Program-made: the position numbers and the translations under genes
Notes under the pieces: generated by a model
Database searches by the model: none
Seen by the model: only the letters and a program-made list of their open reading frames with translations
Told to the model about the DNA's origin: nothing
Shown: in pieces, positions 27,594-36,254 of the stretch
Numbering within the stretch: the stretch's first letter is position 1
How the letters are laid out: each line of letters starts with the position of its first letter
NCBI GenBank assembly: GCA_030426665.1
Contig: JAUHYD010000013.1
Location: forward strand, 80,094 to 144,093
DNA: 64,000 nt
From: Bacteroidia bacterium
Lineage (GTDB): Bacteria; Bacteroidota; Bacteroidia; Chitinophagales; Chitinophagaceae
Direction of reading: 5' to 3'

Positions 27594-27935
27594 TTAATGT
27601 TCTGATGGTAAGATTGCTGTGCCGAACTCTACCCATACAGTTGCTTCGTCTGCCGAGAAATCAGTGTATCCGATCTTTTGAAACTTGAGTGTATGATTAT
27701 TACCATCTTCACAAGTCACGGTCGCTTTGTCACCGTCATGCTTTGTTAGTTTCCAAACCTGGAACTCTTCATTTCTTAAATCCCGTTGATAGCTGGCAAT
27801 AATGTCTATGAACCAGAAGCATTCAAATTTCTGGGCAAGGGCTAAAACTCCTTCTGAAATTGTCAGTCCAAAATTGTAGTTATAGAAATTGTCCGAGCAG
27901 TTGTGTTCGCGGAGCTGGTCGTTTGCATTTATCAT
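27594..27935 (-). CDS. DUF6876-like hypothetical protein
   Basis: A 113-residue protein starting at ATG 27935 (MINANDQLREHNC). The pattern YNYNFGLTISEGVLALA followed by CFWFIDIIASYQ resembles the DUF6876 family found on plasmids and islands, in which an aromatic-rich strand precedes a WxxDIIaSyQ motif. Function unknown. Upstream in-frame ATGs (28034, 28076) exist but would overlap the divergent gene at 28075. Confidence 0.6.
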   Translation of the reverse strand: MINANDQLREHNCSDNFYNYNFGLTISEGVLALAQKFECFWFIDIIASYQRDLRNEEFQVWKLTKHDGDKATVTCEDGNNHTLKFQKIGYTDFSADEATVWVEFGTAILPSEH

Positions 27936-28074
27936 CGTCTCGTTTTTTATGAACACGAGTATAAATGCGTTTCCTTTCCCGTAGAAGTTTAGAGTGCCAT
28001 AAGACCGCAAAACTTGCGCTAAAGTGGCGCCCATCAATTCATGCGCGCGTAAATTCGGCTGTAAACAATACAAC

Positions 28075-28314
28075 ATGTCAGGAGATAAAAACGCGCTGTC
28101 GGAAGAATTGCTTGAGAGGCTTAGATACTTTATTGAGGACGTTGACGCGCAACGCGCAAGCCGAAATCTACGGAAGGTGTTCTTCGACTATCTCAAGTTT
28201 CAGGACGGAATGAGCGACAAGGACTTTGACAAGATACTAACTGACATCGAAGCGTTACTTGACCTGCTCGATACGATCGCCATTGAGAAGAAAAGTCGCA
28301 ACAAACTAAAATGA
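28075..28314 (+). CDS. Small helical hypothetical protein
   Basis: A 79-residue protein starting at ATG 28075 (MSGDKNALSEELLERLRYF). It is entirely helical and charged, with a leucine-rich C-terminus (DIEALLDLLDTIAIEKKSR). No family recognised. It is divergent from the DUF6876-like gene, with about 140 bases of shared upstream region, and ends before a bidirectional terminator. Confidence 0.5.
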   Translation: MSGDKNALSEELLERLRYFIEDVDAQRASRNLRKVFFDYLKFQDGMSDKDFDKILTDIEALLDLLDTIAIEKKSRNKLK

Positions 28315-28382
28315 TTAAATCCGCAGAATGTTGGTCATGAGTATTTGTTAGTATAGCCACAAAACCACTAAAGAAACAGTAA

Positions 28383-28418
28383 AAGCAAGGGCTTTCCTGA
28401 TGAGCAAAACCCTTGCTT
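28383..28418. terminator. Bidirectional terminator
   Basis: The inverted repeat aagcaaggg / cccttgctt with an 18-base loop lies between two convergent genes ending at 28314 and 28424. The flanks are A-rich on one side and T-rich on the other. Confidence 0.65.
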
Positions 28419-28423
28419 CCATT

Positions 28424-28798
28424 CTATTTGAACTCAAATTTTATATTGTCCAACGATGTACTAATTTTCTTCTGCAAGTCTTTGCTTGCCATATAAGGGA
28501 AGATTAATAGCGCAATACCTATGCCAACTAAACACAATGCTGTCAGAATAACAAGAAACCAGTTAGGTTTAGCTTCCCAATCTAATTCAATATTATATCT
28601 ATTTTCTTTTGTTCTGATCCTGCCATTGATGATGACTTCATGCGAAAAGCCATTAAATTTTGTACCGCTTATTCTTATGATACCGTTATCTGAAATTACA
28701 ACACTCCCTAATGTTTCAAGTTCATCCTGAATTGCTTCATATACTTTCTCCTGTGGAGTGTCGGTTTTAAAATTTGTGCTTTCGCTTCCTTTGAACAT
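28424..28798 (-). CDS. Small protein with a C-terminal membrane helix
   Basis: A 124-residue protein. Residues 1-80 form a soluble beta-rich part (VVISDNGIIRISGTKFNGF). They are followed by one hydrophobic helix (WFLVILTALCLVGIGIALLIF) and a short Lys-rich tail. It shares general style with the protein encoded at 29222 (a small beta-rich domain before a charged end) and lies in the same minus-strand group of three genes. Function unknown. Confidence 0.55.
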   Translation of the reverse strand: MFKGSESTNFKTDTPQEKVYEAIQDELETLGSVVISDNGIIRISGTKFNGFSHEVIINGRIRTKENRYNIELDWEAKPNWFLVILTALCLVGIGIALLIFPYMASKDLQKKISTSLDNIKFEFK

Positions 28799-28815
28799 TG
28801 CTTATTGATTTTGCG

Positions 28816-29211
28816 TTAGTGATACTTGATTAAATAATTTGCTGCTAATAAAATGGGTAACGATTGAAATAAAATTCTTCTTATGCTGGAAACTTTGTCC
28901 GGGAAGAAGTTCAAAGTCAATAATATCTCCGCTAAACAGATAGGTATAATTGAAAGGATTGCCAGGTTTAATTTACATGCCGCAATCACATCCCCATGTA
29001 AGAATGAGTACAGTGATCTTGTAACACCACAACCCGGACAATCAATATTCCACATCCGATGAAAAACGCAAAGCGACGAATATGAACCAAATAAGAAATG
29101 CTTAGGTATCAAATACAACACCGTTAAACCGATTGCCATTACAACACTGCATAATGTTCTAACGGTGATCTTTTTAGATATTGTCACGCCTATATTGCTC
29201 TCGATTTGCAT
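28816..29211 (-). CDS. DUF2752 membrane protein
   Basis: A 131-residue protein with three predicted membrane helices. The diagnostic motif is CPGCGVTRSLYSFLHGD between helices 1 and 2, the signature of DUF2752. The role of that family is unknown. It lies 17 bases from the downstream gene and 10 bases after the upstream one, so the three form an operon. Confidence 0.75.
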   Translation of the reverse strand: MQIESNIGVTISKKITVRTLCSVVMAIGLTVLYLIPKHFLFGSYSSLCVFHRMWNIDCPGCGVTRSLYSFLHGDVIAACKLNLAILSIIPICLAEILLTLNFFPDKVSSIRRILFQSLPILLAANYLIKYH

Positions 29212-29221
29212 TTGAAATATG

Positions 29222-29533
29222 TCATTGAAAGTTGTTCTTAAATTGGTTCAGTATTTTCTTATTAGGGCTGCTGATCAGAGCAAATATGTTATCAACATTT
29301 GCTGTTGAACTCACATTTATACGTACGCTACCATCAGACTTAGGTAACAATGTCACAGTGATTTCACCCCATACAGTTAACTTCTTGTAATTACCAGTGG
29401 CTTGATTTAAGGTTTTATTTACATTCACTTTAGTGAAGTTTCCTTTTTTGAGCGCTTGCTCAACTCTTAATAGACAGTCGTCTATTGTACCCTGAATAGA
29501 AAATGTTTCTTCTTTGCTTTTCCTGATTGCCAT
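29222..29533 (-). CDS. Hypothetical protein, first gene of the DUF2752 operon
   Basis: A 103-residue protein starting at ATG 29533 (MAIRKSKEETFSIQGT); the in-frame ATG at 29602 adds a basic leader that is not convincing. The composition suggests a small alpha-beta domain (VWGEITVTLLPKSDG, VNVNKTLNQ). Proteins with this look are often paired with DUF2752 and with small membrane proteins, but I cannot name the family. Confidence 0.5.
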   Translation of the reverse strand: MAIRKSKEETFSIQGTIDDCLLRVEQALKKGNFTKVNVNKTLNQATGNYKKLTVWGEITVTLLPKSDGSVRINVSSTANVDNIFALISSPNKKILNQFKNNFQ

Positions 29534-29674
29534 AGAAATTGATTTGAGTTTGATATATGAAAATTTAATTTTTGTTATTCGCAGGCGTTTATTTAAGCGC
29601 AATAATAGTAGTTTTTTCTATTAAAACACATATATGTGTTTGTCGGCGTTATGGTATTGAGTTCCCTTTGGGTT

Positions 29675-29926
29675 ATGGGTAAAATCAACCATTACAGGGA
29701 TGAACAAGCGATTGTCGCATTCGGCAAGCGGGTTCGTGCTTTGAGAATGGAGAAGAATATGACCATTGAGGAATTTGCCAATTCAGTCGATCTCCATGTG
29801 ACCCAGCTATCAAGAATAGAACGGGGTGAGACCAACGTGACCATAAGTTATATATTCCGGCTGGCCGACCTTTTTGGTCTTTCTGCTTCCCAACTAATCG
29901 ACTTTGACAAGGAAAGTTTAGAATAA
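29675..29926 (+). CDS. XRE-family HTH regulator
   Basis: A small Cro/C1-type DNA-binding protein of about 83 residues from ATG 29675 (MGKINHYRDEQAI). The HTH is visible: KRVRALRMEKNMTIEEFA, then HVTQLSRIERGETNVTI and LADLFGLSASQL. It is divergent from the DUF2752 operon, whose upstream region it could control. A palindrome-like stretch (aacacatatatgtgttt) just upstream at about 29625-29641 is a possible operator for autoregulation. Confidence 0.8.
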   Translation: MGKINHYRDEQAIVAFGKRVRALRMEKNMTIEEFANSVDLHVTQLSRIERGETNVTISYIFRLADLFGLSASQLIDFDKESLE

Positions 29927-30070
29927 GGATTGGGCTCAATCCGGGCTATCAAATTCAAGACGAACCTTGGAAAGAGTATAAACACCAAGCCAGCCATGAT
30001 TTAGCCAATAATGGAGACATGATTTCGTTTCCTGCTTTTATCCAATATTGACTACGCATTACGATTTTCA

Positions 30071-30090
30071 ACGTGTGATTTTTGCCCCCT
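30071..30090. repeat. 20-bp repeat shared with 23002-23021
   Basis: The 20-mer acgtgtgatttttgccccct differs at one base from the sequence at 23002-23021, which lies in the last codons of the transposase-like gene. The function is unknown. The core tgtgattttt also resembles the right part of the 29-bp boundary repeats. Confidence 0.4.
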
Positions 30091-30152
30091 TACCCTAAAA
30101 GAAAAATGGACACCATTTTGAGATGTCCATTTCAATAGAAAGTAGGGTACGT

Positions 30153-30845
30153 TTATTCGGCAGTGATCTCGTAGCCGAGCTTGGCACAGACCTCAAGGAA
30201 TGGCAGGATATTTTCGCTGGTGATCTGATTGCATGTAACGATAACGCAATCCTTGAGTTTGATCTGAAACTCTTCCTTGAAGAAGTAACGATCATACTTG
30301 GCTCCTGATATTTCCCTCGCTTTCTCAACAGTTTGGAAGATGCCGAACCTCTTGAGCAGGGTATCGGGGAACACATCTTTCAGTTTGTCGTGTGTGATGT
30401 TCTTGTTCTTCGCAACATGTGCGGCCACAACGGTATTGATGAGCTTTCCCTTGTTATAAGAAGTGCCGTTGAACAAATAGGTTCCCGTATTCCTGCCGGT
30501 ATTCTTCTTGGCTGTCTTTGTTTGAGTATCGGAAGGCTGTGCTGCTATTTGCTCCGTTTGTTCATCGCTTGTTTCTTCATTCTTGTTGCCGGCCTCTTCG
30601 GTTGTTTCTTCATTCGAAGCGGCAACAACGGCTTCTGCGGCAACGGGTGCCTCCGTTGTGGTTTCTGCTGCCACAATACAATAGGTGGCATCATGACCAT
30701 CTCCATTGACTTGAATTTCGCCTGACTTGACCATGCCTTTGAGAAGATTGAATAAACCGAGACCACGTAAGTTTATCCCGTCTGCTATCTCGCCCTTGTT
30801 TGAGTTCGGCTGTTTGGTCAGGAACTCGATTACTGCTGTGTTCAT
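30153..30845 (-). CDS. Hypothetical protein with wHTH-like N-terminus and acidic linker
   Basis: A 230-residue protein in three parts. Residues 1-60 are winged-helix-like (IADGINLRGLGLFNLLKGMV, GEIQVNG). Residues 65-115 are low-complexity, Glu/Thr/Ala-rich and likely disordered. Residues 120-230 form a compact alpha-beta domain (KLINTVVAAHVAKNKNIT, LLKRFGIFQTVEKA, LPFLEVCAKLGYEI). I have no firm family for the C-terminal domain, although similar segments occur at the ends of restriction-associated proteins. It is monocistronic. Confidence 0.55.
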   Translation of the reverse strand: MNTAVIEFLTKQPNSNKGEIADGINLRGLGLFNLLKGMVKSGEIQVNGDGHDATYCIVAAETTTEAPVAAEAVVAASNEETTEEAGNKNEETSDEQTEQIAAQPSDTQTKTAKKNTGRNTGTYLFNGTSYNKGKLINTVVAAHVAKNKNITHDKLKDVFPDTLLKRFGIFQTVEKAREISGAKYDRYFFKEEFQIKLKDCVIVTCNQITSENILPFLEVCAKLGYEITAE

Positions 30846-31169
30846 ATGCTATGTATTTGTTTTGGTACATCGCAAGGGTAGCAGAGAAAAATGGAACCGG
30901 GAAGCGCTTTCAGGGCTTTAGCGCGGCTTTAGCATTCTTTAAGATAGAGGATAGTAGAGCCGGTGATTGTTTAGGTTTGACGAGCTATTTGACGAATGAA
31001 AATATCAAATACTGATTTACCGTGCACAGGGTGATTCTGATGGACTGCGTGAAGAGTGATGGCAGAATATCCAGTCATATATATTACTACGAACAGACAA
31101 ATAAAATTGTGGATAAATTTTGTTCATATATAATCACAAATACAAAAGACCACTTGTAACTTTGTTAGT
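30846..31169. other. Intergenic region upstream of the wHTH pair
   Basis: There is no convincing frame or RNA gene. It separates the divergent genes at 30845 and 31170. The final part contains taactttg at 31157-31164, a TAnnTTTG-like -7 box 5 bases before the ATG at 31170, without a clear upstream TTG. Confidence 0.4.
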
Positions 31170-32189
31170 ATGAATGAGTTTTATTCGATTAACCCCTTAA
31201 ATACTAAGCCAACTGATAAGTACCAGTTAGAAAATCTCGGTGTGGAACGAGAAACAATATCTGGGGTTGGCCGTCAAAGACACAATGGCTATGATTCTGA
31301 ACCACCAAGAAGATGGAGCGTAACAGAAAAAGTAAAGAGTGAGGATTACGATGGTGTGTTTGCAAATAAAATATGCAGGGTAAATCCACCTTACGATTTG
31401 GAGAAGCTGATTGACTATCATTTGGACTATTACACAAAGAAAGGTGGAAGTAGGGATAAATTCATAAAGCACATTCAGTACGTGGTTCTGCCTTATATAG
31501 AAAAATGGTATAAAGACAGCAATGCTCATATCGAATTAACCAGAGAATGGATTGAAAGCTCTAAAAAAATAGAATTATCAATGATAGAATATAGCGACCT
31601 TAACAACATTGAAAAGACAGCAATCAATACGTTGATTGCTTCAACGGATCAACAGCTATTATCCTCACAGTATATATGGATAAACAAAATGGAAATTGAT
31701 GCGCTATTTACCGACAATATAGAGCATTACTCAAAGCGATTGATAGACTTCTTCTTAGCAAATGATTTTATAAAATTACGAGCCTACGATGGCACCTACT
31801 TTATAGAACAAGAAGGGCGGAAGATGTTCAAATGCGGAAGCATTGAAAAGTACTATGAAAAACAGCAAGCGCAATACAATCAAACCAATCCTAACATAAT
31901 TGGCCACGGGAATGTTGTAAATATTGCTAACGGTAATATTCACCAGAGTAATATCAATATAACAGTCAATCAAGAGCAGTATAAGGAACTTAAGGATTTA
32001 GGCATAGAGGATGACAAAATTGAAGAATTAAAAAAACTTATAGAAGATAATAAAAAGGACAAACCCACATTTATAAAAAGCCTTACAAAATGGTCAGGTG
32101 ATGTTTTGAAACAGGTTGCTACAAAAGGTTTAATTGATAACATACCACACATAAACGCTTTCGTCACACATTTACTAAGTACCATTTAA
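31170..32189 (+). CDS. Unknown wHTH-type protein, first of a tandem pair
   Basis: A 339-residue protein. The middle (about residues 150-235) resembles the Bacteroidota wHTH pattern that ends FIEQEGRKMFKCGSIEKYY. It is followed by a polar motif NIIGHGNVVNIANGNIHQSN and a C-terminal helical block (KELKDLGIEDDKIEELKKL, then LTKWSGDVLKQVATKGLID). The same three-part layout recurs in the next gene 9 bases downstream. The C-terminal helix pattern W-x-x-x-V-x-x-x-A recalls effector tails in bacterial immune proteins (AbiTii-like), but this is a weak resemblance. Confidence 0.6.
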   Translation: MNEFYSINPLNTKPTDKYQLENLGVERETISGVGRQRHNGYDSEPPRRWSVTEKVKSEDYDGVFANKICRVNPPYDLEKLIDYHLDYYTKKGGSRDKFIKHIQYVVLPYIEKWYKDSNAHIELTREWIESSKKIELSMIEYSDLNNIEKTAINTLIASTDQQLLSSQYIWINKMEIDALFTDNIEHYSKRLIDFFLANDFIKLRAYDGTYFIEQEGRKMFKCGSIEKYYEKQQAQYNQTNPNIIGHGNVVNIANGNIHQSNINITVNQEQYKELKDLGIEDDKIEELKKLIEDNKKDKPTFIKSLTKWSGDVLKQVATKGLIDNIPHINAFVTHLLSTI

Positions 32190-32198
32190 TGATAATTT

Positions 32199-33047
32199 AT
32201 GACAGAGTTGTCAGCCGAAGCGATAGAAGCATTAGATAAAGTACTGGCAGATCCTCGTACTTTAAATTCAGACTGCATTAATCTCTATGATTATGCAAGT
32301 CGGCGTTCAAAGCAAAACCATAATGACTCTCCGTTAAATGATATTTACTTTTTTCTAATTGAAAACAACTTTATCACCTCTAACAATCCATACCATTCTA
32401 CAAATAAATTTCTTGTACAATTTACAAATGAAGGCAGACGTTTACATAAAGCCGGGTCATTGCGAAAATACTATCAACGAGGGGAAAGTTTTGAGAAAAG
32501 GATATTAGATTACTTGGAGCCGAATTACGAAGCAGTAAGGAATAGGATTATTCAACAGTCGTTGGAGATGGAAGAAAAGGAATGTGAAAGTTCATTAAGA
32601 CTATTAGAAGGTTTGGGCTATATCTATCATGAAAACATTTGTGATACAGGCTATATGGACAATTTCTTCTCTGGTATTACACCGAAAGGTCGAGCGTACT
32701 TAAAGCCCTTGAGTTTTCCTACAAGCAACACAGCAAGCCAACAAATTGGTACGACGACGGTATTAGGAAATGGCAATATTTTAAACTTTGCAAATGGCGG
32801 CATTAATCAAACAGGAATCACATTAGTTATAGAAGCCCGTCATTACCCTAAGTTGAAAGATTTAGGCGTTAAAGAAGGAGACATACAAACGCTTAGAGAA
32901 ATCATATCAAAAACCGCCAATGATAAATCCTTGCGATTAGTTGAAGCGTTAAAATGGTTGAAAGAAGTGATAGCCGATGTAGTTTATCAAGGCGGCACTA
33001 ATTCACTTCCGGAATTTATGGACAACTTTATAAACTTAGTATCTTAA
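32199..33047 (+). CDS. Unknown wHTH-type protein, second of a tandem pair
   Basis: A 282-residue protein related to the upstream one. Shared elements are a wHTH ending VQFTNEGRRLHKAGSLRKYY, the motif TTVLGNGNILNFANGGINQT and a helical tail (YPKLKDLGVKEGDIQTLRE, EALKWLKEVIADVVYQGG). A second possible winged helix (EEKECESSLRLLEGLGYIY) lies in the middle. The 9-base spacing indicates an operon. The two proteins may form a hetero-oligomer; function unknown. Confidence 0.6.
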   Translation: MTELSAEAIEALDKVLADPRTLNSDCINLYDYASRRSKQNHNDSPLNDIYFFLIENNFITSNNPYHSTNKFLVQFTNEGRRLHKAGSLRKYYQRGESFEKRILDYLEPNYEAVRNRIIQQSLEMEEKECESSLRLLEGLGYIYHENICDTGYMDNFFSGITPKGRAYLKPLSFPTSNTASQQIGTTTVLGNGNILNFANGGINQTGITLVIEARHYPKLKDLGVKEGDIQTLREIISKTANDKSLRLVEALKWLKEVIADVVYQGGTNSLPEFMDNFINLVS

Positions 33048-33104
33048 TTTTTTAGCTATAGTATATTCCCTTGTTCCTTGCAGAAGTTTTCTTTTGAGCT
33101 AACA

Positions 33105-33425
33105 CTATGCTTGAAAAATCTCATGCTCTACTAAGATTTCATTTAGCAGCTTCCATATTCCGTGTAAAACATCCTTCCCTTCCTCACTCATTGCAGAATT
33201 ATTCATCCAGGTAACCGTTAGACAACCTTCGTGATCGTGCAAGCTCGATATGCTATCCTGTAATTCCGGGTCGACGATGGACATAATTTGTGCCACTTTT
33301 GAAAGGCGGGCATATCTCCATTCTTCGTTATCGCCATCGTAGGTTAATGTCATAATTGAGGAATTTATTATTACAAAGGTATTGAAGTTTCGATATGCGG
33401 TTAATATCACTTGCGAACGAAGCAT
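33105..33425 (-). CDS. Small hypothetical protein
   Basis: A 106-residue soluble protein; an ATG at 33351 (MTLTYDGDNEEW) would give about 81 residues and may be the real start. It contains SLHDHEGCLTVTWMNN and a helical acidic C-terminus (GIWKLLNEILVEHEIFQA). No family recognised. It is convergent with the tandem pair. Confidence 0.5.
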   Translation of the reverse strand: MLRSQVILTAYRNFNTFVIINSSIMTLTYDGDNEEWRYARLSKVAQIMSIVDPELQDSISSLHDHEGCLTVTWMNNSAMSEEGKDVLHGIWKLLNEILVEHEIFQA

Positions 33426-33904
33426 ACTAAATGAATAATGTCTTCATGTTGTTGTTGACATATCCTATAATGCTATGTTCTAAAAGTAGTAACAGTATTT
33501 TAAAGCGATTGAAAGCTCGTTTTTGAGCCCCAGATTTGTTTTTAGCATGAATGCCAGACAATACGCCGACAAAGTCTTAAACAAGAATTATTTTAAAACT
33601 CTGGTGTCAATTTTTACACTTAGGAAATTATAATGTATTGCGTGCGATTCTGTGGAGTTAGAATAAACTTCATTCATTTCAAATCTTCTTAGGAATTGTT
33701 TGGCATCTTAGCTCTAAACAATTAAAAATGGAAAGAATTGAAATCAAACAGAACTATTGAAGCTATTTAAAAGAAAAGCGCATCATGTAAGTCATGGAGA
33801 GATGAATTGATGCAATTGAAGATATTGGTTTCGTAACCAGGCCGTACTCGTTTCTCTCCATGAACTTGTACGGCCATTTTATTTTATTCAAAATTTTATT
33901 CAAA
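33426..33904. promoter_or_regulatory. Leader of the replication-type gene with interleaved hairpins
   Basis: There is no gene in this stretch. It contains one copy of the 29-bp boundary repeat (33609-33637). Close to the replication gene are two inverted repeats that interlock: catggagaga at 33793-33802 pairs with tctctccatg at 33853-33862, and ggccgtac at 33840-33847 pairs with gtacggcc at 33868-33875. A further short palindrome (tggtttcgtaacca) lies between. Because the two stems overlap in order, they can form either alternative structures or a pseudoknot, as in replication-control leaders. Confidence 0.55.
33609..33637 (+). repeat. 29-bp boundary repeat, copy D (diverged)
   Basis: It matches copy A (36255) at 21 of 29 positions with the same spacing of the two conserved blocks tttacactt and attataatgt. 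It lies left of the replication module. Confidence 0.45.
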
Positions 33905-35998
33905 ATGTCACGAAAGGAAAAACAAATTGAAGAGAGAAGTGTATCGTTCCTCTTGAACCCAGAGGACAAAGCGGTCATTGATGAAATGGTTGAATACTGC
34001 ATTGATATAGATATTGCCGAGAAAAGAAAGGCAAATATGGCAGCTGGCAAGCCTTATCTGGTCAATCGAGACAAGATGATCAATCGGCTAAAGTTCATTT
34101 ACTACTACATCTGCGACTATATCTGTGAGAACGCTTACTTATACGAGGACAATGCTTTCGTGAATATCAACCAGGAGAAGATGAAGAAGTATCTAAAAGA
34201 AGACATATCCCCTGTATTGAAGAACCTGATGGCGATGAACATATTGAAGTGCGACAAAATAATGGAGGTCGGCAAAAAGTCTTATGGTTATCAGCTTATA
34301 AAGAAAGAGTTTCGTACCTATCGATTTAATATGCCGGTCTTCTCTGAGAAAATGGCCGCAGTCAAAGAATTAAAAACCGACAAGATCATAAAAGATGGTC
34401 TGAACGATTACTTTAAAGTTCTTTATAAAATAAAGATAGACGAAGATAAAATCGCTGAGATCAAGGAAACTGTATTAACTAATAAGTATCAGGAAGAAGC
34501 TATCAGAAAAGAGTTCGATTATTTTATGAGAATCCTGAATCTAAGATTTCTTGTTTCTTATTATTCAATAAAGCTTCATGAATCTTCTTATAAGTTCTCT
34601 AACCTTTCTTGTTCTACTAATAAATTTCATAATAATACATTTTCCTTTTATAACGCGGAAACTGTACCTGAAACTGGAAGTATCGAAAAAGCAGGGAAAA
34701 TCATAGACGCGGAAACTGTACCAGACAGAATTTTCATAGATGCGAAAACTGTACCTGCCATAGTCGCGGAAACTGTACTTGGGAAATATCTGCCGAAACA
34801 CGTTGTCTATCTGAACGACAGGGTCGCAAGAAGAGATATGCGTAATGAAACGATCCCTTGGTTGAGCGAGTTCAAAGTTAAACGTGAGCAGAAAGAATTA
34901 GAAAGCGACGGCACGACGCTCGCACGTATTGAGAAGGCTGTTGTTCGGGTGAATGCAAATGAACTCAATATTAGCCGACCAAACGGCAAATCGAGAGTGT
35001 ATACTACCATTACGAATCTCAACCGGGAGTTCAGGGATCATCTCAAATTAGACGGCAACAGCATTATCGGTGTGGACCTGAAGAACTCACAACCGCTCAT
35101 CGCCAGCATAGTTTTCAAAATGTATTGGAATAACAAAAACGGTATGCTTCCTATTGACGTGATCGAATATCAGAGTGTGTGCGAAACCGGCAGGTTTTAT
35201 GAATATTTCATGGAGAAGAACGAAATACCGGTGGAACTTAGAAAGCAATTCAAGGTTGAGTTCTTCAAGCGGGTGTTCTTCTCAATGCACACCGGGAAGC
35301 CGAACATCCTTAAGCAGCAGTTCATAGAGAAGTATCCTAATTGCTGGCTTGCCGTATGTGATATAAAAGGTGGTTACTTCTGTAAGGATTATGGAGACTT
35401 CGCCATACTGCTTCAGGAGACCGAGGCCGAAATTTTCTACGACAACGTCAATGTGAAACTATTACAGATGGGTATTGATGCCTTCAACATCTATGATAGC
35501 ATCTATGTGAATAATGAAGAGAACTATGCGGTTGCAAACCGACTCATCATGGACTATTTCAAAGAGCTCGGTATGTCACCGAAACTGCAACCAGAATATT
35601 ACGGAACACATAGAATCAAACAAGAGGAAATGAAAAAGAAATACACGGTAGATGAACTATTATCATCGAAGAAAAGGAAAGAAGAGAACGGCCATCCAGA
35701 GGCACAACCAGCGCCGACCAAGCTTCAACATCTGAAAACAGATGGCAAGAATATGGACGATATAAACAGGATCGTAAAAGGAATTCAGGAACAAGACAAA
35801 GAAGACGAGAAAGAGACTCCCAACATGAGCAACGAGGAAATTGCTGTCGAGGTATTGAAAGCAGAGGGATATAAGATAAACAAAGAGAATGTCGATTATC
35901 TAACCAGGATTGTAAAAGAAGAATTCAATAAAAAGGATGCCGGCAAAAACGAACCGGCATATAAATATGTAAATCCCTACGTCAAGAAGTCGGCATAG
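33905..35998 (+). CDS. Replication-type protein with PolA-like palm motifs
   Basis: A 697-residue protein starting at ATG 33905 (MSRKEKQIEERSVSF). The N-terminal 150 residues look like a helical, wHTH-like DNA-binding region (YICDYICENAYLYEDN). Residues about 235-290 contain four AETVP-type repeats encoded by iteron-like DNA. The central part carries GVDLKNSQPLIASIVFK, resembling family-A polymerase motif A, and later EAEIFYDNV and FNIYDSIYV, the latter resembling motif C with its Asp. I therefore suspect a divergent family-A polymerase or polymerase-derived initiator. The C-terminus is charged and probably flexible. It is followed by a small gene after 7 bases. Catalytic activity is not proven. 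Confidence 0.55.
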   Translation: MSRKEKQIEERSVSFLLNPEDKAVIDEMVEYCIDIDIAEKRKANMAAGKPYLVNRDKMINRLKFIYYYICDYICENAYLYEDNAFVNINQEKMKKYLKEDISPVLKNLMAMNILKCDKIMEVGKKSYGYQLIKKEFRTYRFNMPVFSEKMAAVKELKTDKIIKDGLNDYFKVLYKIKIDEDKIAEIKETVLTNKYQEEAIRKEFDYFMRILNLRFLVSYYSIKLHESSYKFSNLSCSTNKFHNNTFSFYNAETVPETGSIEKAGKIIDAETVPDRIFIDAKTVPAIVAETVLGKYLPKHVVYLNDRVARRDMRNETIPWLSEFKVKREQKELESDGTTLARIEKAVVRVNANELNISRPNGKSRVYTTITNLNREFRDHLKLDGNSIIGVDLKNSQPLIASIVFKMYWNNKNGMLPIDVIEYQSVCETGRFYEYFMEKNEIPVELRKQFKVEFFKRVFFSMHTGKPNILKQQFIEKYPNCWLAVCDIKGGYFCKDYGDFAILLQETEAEIFYDNVNVKLLQMGIDAFNIYDSIYVNNEENYAVANRLIMDYFKELGMSPKLQPEYYGTHRIKQEEMKKKYTVDELLSSKKRKEENGHPEAQPAPTKLQHLKTDGKNMDDINRIVKGIQEQDKEDEKETPNMSNEEIAVEVLKAEGYKINKENVDYLTRIVKEEFNKKDAGKNEPAYKYVNPYVKKSA
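34654..34779 (+). repeat. Four iteron-like direct repeats inside the replication gene
   Basis: The 15-mer cgcggaaactgtacc occurs at 34654 and 34708, with near copies at 34741 (tgcgaaaactgtacc) and 34765 (cgcggaaactgtact). Spacings are 54, 33 and 24 bases, all multiples of three, so each encodes a variant of AETVP. A segment of repeats inside an initiator gene resembles origins such as that inside phage lambda O. Confidence 0.65.
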
Positions 35999-36005
35999 TT
36001 TCGTA

Positions 36006-36236
36006 GTGCCAATCACATCATTTACCTGTGGCGTTTTGGATAGCCAAAATCAAGACGAAACCTCAAATGAATGCACAAGCCAGCCAATGACCGAGCAAGC
36101 TCCGAATGAGCCCGAAAACAAGCCGGATTGGTGGCAGACTTTGGAATATTACGAGAGCATGTATGGCGTAGCCGGAAACGAGATGTACGAAGGCCAATTT
36201 GACCTGCTAAAACAGTTCGATGTAATATTTCGCTAA
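36006..36236 (+). CDS. Small acidic hypothetical protein
   Basis: A 76-residue acidic protein following the replication-type gene at 7 bases and probably translated with it. It has a polar N-terminal half and an aromatic motif NKPDWWQTLEYYESMYGV. It may be an accessory to replication, from position only. It ends just before copy A of the boundary repeat. Confidence 0.5.
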   Translation: MPITSFTCGVLDSQNQDETSNECTSQPMTEQAPNEPENKPDWWQTLEYYESMYGVAGNEMYEGQFDLLKQFDVIFR

Positions 36237-36254
36237 ACCTTTGAGGGAGGGGTA

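Noticed and set aside
34654..34779. AETVP repeats regarded only as a protein repeat
   Set aside because: The 15-mers are nearly identical in DNA including third codon positions, so a DNA function is at least as likely; kept as iteron candidates instead.
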